NCBI RefSeq assembly: GCF_001028175.1
Contig: NZ_AEJF01000154.1
Location: forward strand, 1 to 37,455
From: Caballeronia mineralivorans PML1(12)
GTDB taxonomy: Bacteria > Pseudomonadota > Gammaproteobacteria > Burkholderiales > Burkholderiaceae
Length of the DNA: 37,455 nt
Direction of reading: 5' to 3'
The number at the start of each line of letters is the position of its first letter. The stretch's first letter is position 1. Below the pieces are notes generated by a model that was not told where the DNA came from, ran no database searches, and saw only the letters and a program-made list of their open reading frames with translations. Shown one piece after another: positions 32,127 through 37,455 of this stretch. Made by a program: the position numbers and the translations under genes.

Positions 32127-32780
32127 ATGACACCACCCAAAATTCATCCACTCGGCGACACCGCGCTTGTCTGCGAAGCGCCGCCGCCCGCCACGCTCGA
32201 ATGCCAGCGCCGCATGTGGGCGCTCGCCGACGCGGCGCGCTTGTGGCCGCATGTCGTGGAAGTCGTGCCGGGCATGAACAACCTCACGCTCGTCTTTGAT
32301 CCCCTTCAGGCCGATCCCGAAGGCTTGGCGCAACAACTGAAAAGCGCGTGGGAGCAAGCAACGGGAGTCGACGTGGGCACCGCCGAAATCGAGATCCCCG
32401 TGCGCTACGGCGGCCCCGATGGCCCCGATCTGGCGCCGCTGGCGAAGCTGCTGGACCTGAGCATCGATGAACTCGTGAAGCGCCACACGCAAGCCGATTA
32501 CATCGTATTTTTCCTCGGTTTCCAGCCCGGCTTTGCCTACCTTGGCGGCCTCGATCCCAAACTGCACGCGCCGCGCCATCCGAAACCGCGGCTGGAGGTG
32601 CCGGCGGGATCCGTGGGTATCGGCGGGGAGCAGACGGGCATCTATCCGGCGGTGTCGCCGGGTGGCTGGCAACTGCTGGGACGCACGGATCTCAAGCTCT
32701 TCGATCCCGCCCGCAACCCGCCCACGCTGATGCAACCCGGCGATCACGTTCGCTTCACCGCGCTGGAGGTGCTCGCATGA
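32127..32780 (+). CDS. pxpB: 5-oxoprolinase subunit PxpB
   Basis: PxpB works with PxpC and PxpA to open 5-oxoproline to glutamate with ATP, removing a damaging by-product of glutamine and glutathione breakdown. The 217-residue protein has the KipI-type landmarks PGMNNLTLVFDPL, VRYGGPDGPDLAPLAKL, YIVFFLGFQPGFAYLGGLDP and VPAGSVGIGGEQTGIYPAVSP with a terminal GWQLLGRTDLKLFDP. It is the first gene of the operon and its stop overlaps the start of pxpC. Confidence 0.92.
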   Translation: MTPPKIHPLGDTALVCEAPPPATLECQRRMWALADAARLWPHVVEVVPGMNNLTLVFDPLQADPEGLAQQLKSAWEQATGVDVGTAEIEIPVRYGGPDGPDLAPLAKLLDLSIDELVKRHTQADYIVFFLGFQPGFAYLGGLDPKLHAPRHPKPRLEVPAGSVGIGGEQTGIYPAVSPGGWQLLGRTDLKLFDPARNPPTLMQPGDHVRFTALEVLA

Positions 32781-33808
32781 TCGACGTCATTCGCGCCGGC
32801 ATGCTCTCCTCCGTGCAGGATCTCGGGCGCGCGGGGTATCGGCACCTCGGTGTCAGTTCGGGCGGTGCGCTCGACGCGTTGTCGCTGGAAATCGGCAACC
32901 GCATTGTGGGCAACAAGCCCGATGCGGCCGGTATCGAACTGACGCTCGGACCGACCACCCTGCGCTTCACGCGCGCCACGCGCGTGGCGATCACGGGCAC
33001 GGATTTCGCTGCCACGCTAGACGACAAACCCGTCTATTCATGGTGGAGCCTGCCGGTCCAGGCCGGCCAGGAACTGACCTTGCGTGGCGCCAGGCACGGC
33101 ATGCGCGGTTACGTGTGCGTGGCAGGCGGTATCGACGTCCTGCCGATGCTCGGTTCCCGCAGCACCGACCTTGGCGCCTGTTTCGGCGGTCTCGGCGGCC
33201 GAGCGTTGCGCGACGGCGACCGTTTGGCCACCGGCGTGCCGCAGCCGAACAAGAGCACGGTGTTTTCATCGGCGGGAACGGCTTTTGGCGTGAAAGCGCC
33301 TGCGTGGTGCAAGTTCGTGTATGTGGAAGAACCGGTGCGGCGAGGCAAACACACGCCGGGCAATTCGTGGTCGCTGCCGATCCGCGTGTTGCGTGGTCCC
33401 GAATACGACACCTTCACGAAGACAGCGCAGCGCGACTTCTGGAACGAGGAGTGGACTATCACGCCGAACAGCAACCGCATGGGTTTCCGGCTCGCCGGCA
33501 CGGTGCTGGAGCGCGGCGATAAAGCCGACCTGCTCTCCCACGCCGTGTTGCCCGGCACGATTCAAGTGCCGCCGAACGGTCAGCCGATCGTGCTGATGGG
33601 CGATGCCCAGACCACCGGCGGTTATCCCAAAATAGGCTCGGTGATCAAAGCCGACCTGTGGAAGCTCGCGCAAGCGCGGCTCAATAGCGGTGTGCGCTTT
33701 ATCGAAACAACGGTGGAAGCCGCGCGTCACGCGCTGGCGGAAGAGCGCATGTATGTGAAACAGGTCGAATCGGCTATCGCGATGCACGCGGAACGCCTCG
33801 GCCGGTAA
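32777..33808 (+). CDS. pxpC: 5-oxoprolinase subunit PxpC
   Basis: This is a 343-residue KipA/biotin-dependent carboxyltransferase-like protein. It begins MIDVIRAGMLSSVQDLGRAG followed by YRHLGVSSGGALDALSLEIG, the family opening, with RVLRGPEYDTFTKTAQRDFW and TITPNSNRMGFRLAGTVLE in the middle and GQPIVLMGDAQTTGGYPKIG near the end. It forms the 5-oxoprolinase complex with PxpB. ATGA overlap with pxpB and a 17-bp gap to pxpA show one transcript. Confidence 0.92.
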   Translation: MIDVIRAGMLSSVQDLGRAGYRHLGVSSGGALDALSLEIGNRIVGNKPDAAGIELTLGPTTLRFTRATRVAITGTDFAATLDDKPVYSWWSLPVQAGQELTLRGARHGMRGYVCVAGGIDVLPMLGSRSTDLGACFGGLGGRALRDGDRLATGVPQPNKSTVFSSAGTAFGVKAPAWCKFVYVEEPVRRGKHTPGNSWSLPIRVLRGPEYDTFTKTAQRDFWNEEWTITPNSNRMGFRLAGTVLERGDKADLLSHAVLPGTIQVPPNGQPIVLMGDAQTTGGYPKIGSVIKADLWKLAQARLNSGVRFIETTVEAARHALAEERMYVKQVESAIAMHAERLGR

Positions 33809-33825
33809 GTGAACAGGGAACGAAG

Positions 33826-34578
33826 ATGGAAATCGATCTGAACGCCGATCTTGGCGAGGGCTGTGGCTCCGACGAAGCACTGCTCGATCTGGTGAGCTCC
33901 GCAAACATTGCCTGCGGCTGGCATGCGGGCGGCGCCACCGCCATGCGCGATTGCGTGCGCTGGGCCGTCGCGAAGGGTGTCGCCATTGGCGCGCATCCGA
34001 GTTTCAACGATCCCGCGAATTTCGGCCGCAAGGAGATGGATATTCCCGCGTCGGAAATTTACGCGGGCGTGTTGTACCAGTTGGGCGCGCTGGCTGCGAT
34101 CGTGAAGGCAGAAGGCGGCCGGATGTCGCACGTGAAGCCGCACGGCGCGCTGTATAACCAGGCCGCGAAGAATCCGGAAATCGCAGAGGCTATCGTCGCA
34201 GCAATCCATGACTTCGATCCGTCGCTGCTCGTGTTCGGGCTGGCGAACAGCAATCTGGTCGATGCCACGCGCAAGGCGAACATGGTCGCTATCGAGGAGG
34301 TTTTTGCGGACCGCGGGTATCGGGCGGATGGATCGCTTGTGCCGCGCAAAGACCCCGGCGCGTTGCTCGATGACGAGGAAGCCGTGCTTGCGCGAACGCT
34401 GGCGATGGCGAAGGAACGCCGCGTCCAGGCGGTCAGCGGCGAATGGGTGTCGATCAATGCGCAGACGGTTTGTCTTCACGGTGACGGCGCGCACGCGCTC
34501 GCTTTCGCTAAACGTATTCGCGGGGCGCTCGAGACGGCGGGCATCGAAGTTCGCGCGGCGCATGCGGCCGAAGTTTGA
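33826..34578 (+). CDS. pxpA: 5-oxoprolinase subunit PxpA
   Basis: This is a LamB/YcsF-family subunit of 250 residues. It starts MEIDLNADLGEGCGSDEALL, the metal-site-like acidic motif, followed by SANIACGWHAGGATAMRDCV, VAIGAHPSFNDPANFGRKEM, SHVKPHGALYNQAAKN and EVFADRGYRADGSLVPRKDPGALL. Together with PxpB and PxpC it completes ATP-dependent 5-oxoprolinase. A good terminator follows it at 34,656. Confidence 0.93.
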   Translation: MEIDLNADLGEGCGSDEALLDLVSSANIACGWHAGGATAMRDCVRWAVAKGVAIGAHPSFNDPANFGRKEMDIPASEIYAGVLYQLGALAAIVKAEGGRMSHVKPHGALYNQAAKNPEIAEAIVAAIHDFDPSLLVFGLANSNLVDATRKANMVAIEEVFADRGYRADGSLVPRKDPGALLDDEEAVLARTLAMAKERRVQAVSGEWVSINAQTVCLHGDGAHALAFAKRIRGALETAGIEVRAAHAAEV

Positions 34579-34655
34579 AGAACGAGCTTTAGCGTTTTTC
34601 GCATCGAATAATTGGCGCGCTTACTGACTTTTTTCGGCGCCTCAAGAACCTGAAT

Positions 34656-34680
34656 GCCCCGCGTAGTTGCGGGGCGTTTT
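34656..34680 (+). terminator. rho-independent terminator after pxpA
   Basis: A perfect 7-bp GC-rich stem, GCCCCGC and GCGGGGC, with a 6-base loop is followed by GTTTT. It lies 78 bp after the pxpA stop and separates the enzyme genes from the DUF969/DUF979 pair, which may therefore have its own promoter in 34,681-34,800 or be reached by read-through. Confidence 0.75.
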
Positions 34681-34800
34681 CGTAAGCGGCCATAGAGCCG
34701 TTTTCATCAAGCCAATGGCACGCTCCGCTCAAAGCAAGCGGTGCGTCCAGCGGCGGAAGAAGCCCTTACCGGGGCATTACCCCGATCACTTGGAGATCTT

Positions 34801-35520
34801 ATGGGAACCGCTGTCAACCTATGGCCACTGATAGGTGTGGCCGTCATCATCGTGGGGTTTATCCTGCGCTTCAATCCGATGCTGATCGTGGCCGCTGCCG
34901 CCATCATCACCGGGCTTGCAGCGCACTTTCCCATCGATCGCATCCTCACCGCGATCGGTACGGGCTTCCTCAAGACGCGCAACATCCCGCTCATCATCTT
35001 GCTGCCGCTGGCCGTGATCGGTTTGCTGGAACGGCATGGTCTGCGTGAGCGCGCGCAAATCTGGATTTCGGGCATCAAGGCGGCGACGGTGGGACGTCTG
35101 CTGATCGTCTATTTGCTGATTCGCGAGTTGACGGCGGCGCTCGGGCTGACCGGTCTCGGCGGACATCCGCAAATGGTGCGGCCGTTGCTTGCGCCGATGG
35201 CCGAAGGCGCAGCGGAAGCACGCTTCGGCAAGCTCTCCGATGAAACGCGCTTCAAGCTGCGCGCCTACTCCGCCGCCACCGATAACGTCGGCCTGTTCTT
35301 CGGCGAGGACATCTTCGTTGCGTTCGGCGCGATCGTATTGATGACGACCTTCCTGAAGGAAGCGGGCATCGTGGTCGAACCGCTGCACGTGGCCGTCTGG
35401 GGCATCCCCACCGCGATCTGTGCGTTCCTGATCCACGGCTTCCGGCTCTGGCTGCTCGATCGACGGCTGAATCGCGAACTCGGCGCGTTGACCAAAAACG
35501 TTCGCGGAGAAACCGCATGA
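34801..35520 (+). CDS. DUF969 membrane protein, putative 5-oxoproline permease subunit
   Basis: This 239-residue protein has about six membrane segments, starting with LWPLIGVAVIIVGFIL and including NIPLIILLPLAVIGLLE. ATG 34,801 has GGAG 8 bases upstream. DUF969 and DUF979 genes are regularly found as an adjacent pair beside pxpBCA, and comparative work proposed that they import 5-oxoproline. Here the start of DUF979 overlaps this stop (ATGA). Transport activity is predicted from context, not shown by the sequence. Confidence 0.8.
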   Translation: MGTAVNLWPLIGVAVIIVGFILRFNPMLIVAAAAIITGLAAHFPIDRILTAIGTGFLKTRNIPLIILLPLAVIGLLERHGLRERAQIWISGIKAATVGRLLIVYLLIRELTAALGLTGLGGHPQMVRPLLAPMAEGAAEARFGKLSDETRFKLRAYSAATDNVGLFFGEDIFVAFGAIVLMTTFLKEAGIVVEPLHVAVWGIPTAICAFLIHGFRLWLLDRRLNRELGALTKNVRGETA

Positions 35521-36473
35521 CACTCACGCTCAACTATCTGTTCTATCTGCTCGGCATTGTGCTGGTGATCGTCGCCGGCATGATCTACGTCGACAAGACC
35601 CATCCGCGCCGCCTCACCGCTGGAACATTCTGGCTCGTGTATGCGCTGATTTTCCTGATTGGCGACTGGCTGCCGGTGAATGTGGTCGGTGTGCTGGTTG
35701 TCGCGATGGCCTTGATCGCCGGCTTCGGCGGCGTCACGGCAGGCAAGCCGAAAATGCTCTCCGAGGAAGCCCGCCGGCAAAGCGCCAAGCGTCTGGGCAA
35801 CAAGTTGTTTGTGCCGGCGTTGACCATCCCCGTGGTGACGGTGGTGCTCACGCTCGGCGCGAGTTATCTGGCATTCGGCGGCAAGCCGTTGCTCGATCCG
35901 AAGAACGTCACACTGATGGGTTTTGGCATCGGCTGTATCGTCGCGCTGGGCGTGGCCTGCGTGATGACGCGCGATACCGTCGGGCAATCGATGAAAGAAA
36001 CGCGTCGTCTCGTCGATGCGCTTTCGTGGGCCGCCGTGCTTCCGCAGATGCTGGGCATGCTGGGCCTCGTGTTTTCGGACGCGGGCGTGGGCAAGGCGGT
36101 CGCGCATGTGACCACGGCCTATGTGAACCTCGATTACCGCCTGGTCGCGGTGGCCGTGTATTGCATCGGCATGGCGCTCTTCACGATGGTCATGGGCAAC
36201 GGCTTCGCGGCGTTCCCGGTGATGACAGGCGGTGTCGGCGTACCGATCCTGGTCGGCGTATTCCACGGCAACCCTGCGACTATGGTCGCGATCGGCATGT
36301 TCTCCGGCTATTGCGGCACGCTCATGACGCCAATGGCTGCGAACTTCAACATGGTGCCCGCGGCGCTGCTTGAGTTACCGGATAAAAACGCAGTGATCAA
36401 GGTTCAGATTCCGACGGCGTTGTCCTTGCTGGTAGTGAATATCTTTTTGCTGAACTGGCTGATGTTTATTTGA
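35517..36473 (+). CDS. DUF979 membrane protein, putative 5-oxoproline permease subunit
   Basis: This 318-residue polytopic protein has about nine hydrophobic segments, beginning TLNYLFYLLGIVLVIVAGMI, with GDWLPVNVVGVLVVAMALIA and FGGVTAGKP, GNGFAAFPVMTGGVGVPILV and a final LSLLVVNIFLLNWLMFI. The G-x-F-A-A-F-P-V-M-T loop with small residues is suggestive of a substrate path. It is coupled to DUF969 and is the last gene of the pxp block. Confidence 0.8.
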   Translation: MTLTLNYLFYLLGIVLVIVAGMIYVDKTHPRRLTAGTFWLVYALIFLIGDWLPVNVVGVLVVAMALIAGFGGVTAGKPKMLSEEARRQSAKRLGNKLFVPALTIPVVTVVLTLGASYLAFGGKPLLDPKNVTLMGFGIGCIVALGVACVMTRDTVGQSMKETRRLVDALSWAAVLPQMLGMLGLVFSDAGVGKAVAHVTTAYVNLDYRLVAVAVYCIGMALFTMVMGNGFAAFPVMTGGVGVPILVGVFHGNPATMVAIGMFSGYCGTLMTPMAANFNMVPAALLELPDKNAVIKVQIPTALSLLVVNIFLLNWLMFI

Positions 36474-36490
36474 GTTTGTTTGATTGCGAA

Positions 36491-36528
36491 GGCGTGGGTT
36501 CAAGCCGGCTCCACCACGAACCCACGCC
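36491..36528. repeat. 11-bp inverted repeat at the 3' ends of two convergent genes
   Basis: GGCGTGGGTTC and GAACCCACGCC match perfectly around a 16-base loop. The repeat lies 18 bp after the DUF979 stop and overlaps the last codons of the convergent TraB/GumN-like gene. It may act as a shared terminator hairpin, though no T-run follows. Confidence 0.4.
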
Positions 36529-37455
36529 GTCTCAGCAGCGCCAGCAGCCCCCTTCTCCCCCCAAGATGCAACGCGCCGATAGCCACAAAAACCGGCTTGT
36601 TCGGCGCGGCCATCGCCACCATCCGTGCCGCGAACCGATAGTTCCGGTCGACCACCACGCGGTTATCGATCTGGGTGGCAAGCTGCTTCGATCGCGCCAG
36701 TTTCTCCGTCTTGGCATCATCCCAGGCCTTGAGCGCATCGGCGTCGCCGATACGCCATAACCGGTGCAGCTCCTTCACATCGGCGACATTCTCCGCCGGC
36801 GTCTGCACCAGATCCTGCGCGAGCATTTCCCGCTGCTGCGCCTGCGTGAGCCGCGTGAACGCAGATATCTGTTCATTGAGCGTCTCGAGCCCGACCACCC
36901 GCCCGCGCGGCCGCAAATACACGTTCTGCAATTGCGTCTCCGTACCGAACTCGGTCTGGAATCCGGCCTTCAGGGTATCGACGGTTTCAACCAGCATCGA
37001 CGCCAGCCACGGTCGCGATCTACTGATATCGGCGAGCATGGCGGGGTTTCCGCGCATGCGTGCCTCCAGCTTTTTCCATAACGTATCGGGTAACGCGCGC
37101 GACAGGCACGGTTCCCGGCACGTGCCGTACTTGCTGACTTCTTCTTCCGAATCCAGCAGATCGTCGGGGGAAACTTCCAGCGCGAGAACGGGCGATGCAT
37201 CGAGCGCGCCGAGGATCGGCTTGCGAAAAGGCTGACTGGCAGGATAGTCGTCGGCATAACCGACATGCAGCGTGCCAAGCACGTAGATAGTGACCTGGCC
37301 TTTGGTCGCGACGTAAAACGGCATATGCGCCGGTTGCGCCCGAACGGGCCCGCTGGCGGTGGTCCCGTCCGAACGGTCTACATCGGGCGGCGTTGGACGC
37401 GGAGCCGGCACGCGCAAACCGGGTAACGAAGCGGAGGGCGCGGGCGGCGTCGCGG
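36500..37455 (-). CDS. TraB/GumN-like protein (5' end cut by window)
   Basis: The visible 318 residues belong to the TraB/PrgY/GumN family: VTIYVLGTLHVGYADDYP near the N-terminus (the GTxH motif), an internal ALEVSPDDLLDSEEEV, RVVGLETLNEQISAFTRL and the C-terminal VFVAIGALHLGGRRGLLALL (the GAxHLxGxxG motif). The two His and Glu residues are those proposed for metal binding in this protease-like fold. The frame stays open to the window edge through a Pro-rich stretch, so the true start and any signal peptide lie outside; the internal TTG at 37,417 is not a likely start. Confidence 0.75.
   Translation of the reverse strand, partial: ATPPAPSASLPGLRVPAPRPTPPDVDRSDGTTASGPVRAQPAHMPFYVATKGQVTIYVLGTLHVGYADDYPASQPFRKPILGALDASPVLALEVSPDDLLDSEEEVSKYGTCREPCLSRALPDTLWKKLEARMRGNPAMLADISRSRPWLASMLVETVDTLKAGFQTEFGTETQLQNVYLRPRGRVVGLETLNEQISAFTRLTQAQQREMLAQDLVQTPAENVADVKELHRLWRIGDADALKAWDDAKTEKLARSKQLATQIDNRVVVDRNYRFAARMVAMAAPNKPVFVAIGALHLGGRRGLLALLRRRGFVVEPA

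Overview
The window looks like part of a Burkholderiaceae chromosome, most likely Paraburkholderia, Caballeronia or Burkholderia. This is judged from the high GC content, the codon use and the glmS-glmU / ttcA-folB / slt / pxp gene set; no rRNA or other species marker is present. It splits into two parts with a sharp boundary just downstream of glmS, near position 18,705.

Right part (18,726-37,455): ordinary, dense housekeeping DNA. It holds glmS and glmU (UDP-GlcNAc synthesis), ttcA (tRNA 2-thiocytidine), folB with a pteridine-reductase-like SDR, a COG1565/NDUFAF7-like methyltransferase, a small DUF2905 membrane protein, cca, a glutathione S-transferase, an NDUFA9-like NAD-binding protein, a Slt-type lytic transglycosylase lipoprotein and 5-formyltetrahydrofolate cyclo-ligase. 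Next come a winged-helix regulator divergent from a 5-oxoprolinase operon (pxpB-pxpC-pxpA) with its two-gene DUF969/DUF979 putative permease, and a TraB/GumN-like protein cut by the window end. Most neighbours overlap by ATGA or are closely spaced.

Left part (1-18,704): a loosely packed accessory island. Intact genes include a lipase (5' cut), a metallophosphoesterase, a GNAT/ASCH pair, a Tat-type esterase, a GAF-GGDEF-EAL protein, a lone receiver domain, a pentapeptide-repeat membrane protein, an Xre/RES toxin-antitoxin pair, secreted proteins, a DUF2867 protein and a lipocalin-like protein. Between them lie broken genes: a second metallophosphoesterase, the 5' end of a SIR2-type gene, a group II intron lacking its 3' part, a ParA remnant and a STAND/NACHT-type ATPase with several one-base frameshifts.

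The most notable signal is a repeat family present three times (about 3,918-4,228, 9,718-9,941 and 18,496-18,704). It carries spaced copies of a roughly 20-bp motif, GACAATAAAGTTGAGAACTG, which closely resembles the TnsB-binding sites in the ends of Tn7. The copy at 18,704 stops about 21 bp after the glmS stop codon, which is where Tn7 inserts (attTn7). The other two copies are head-to-head junctions of two end types. I therefore read the left part as a decayed, possibly tandem array of Tn7-like islands at attTn7 carrying defence and other cargo. No tnsABCD genes were recognised inside it.
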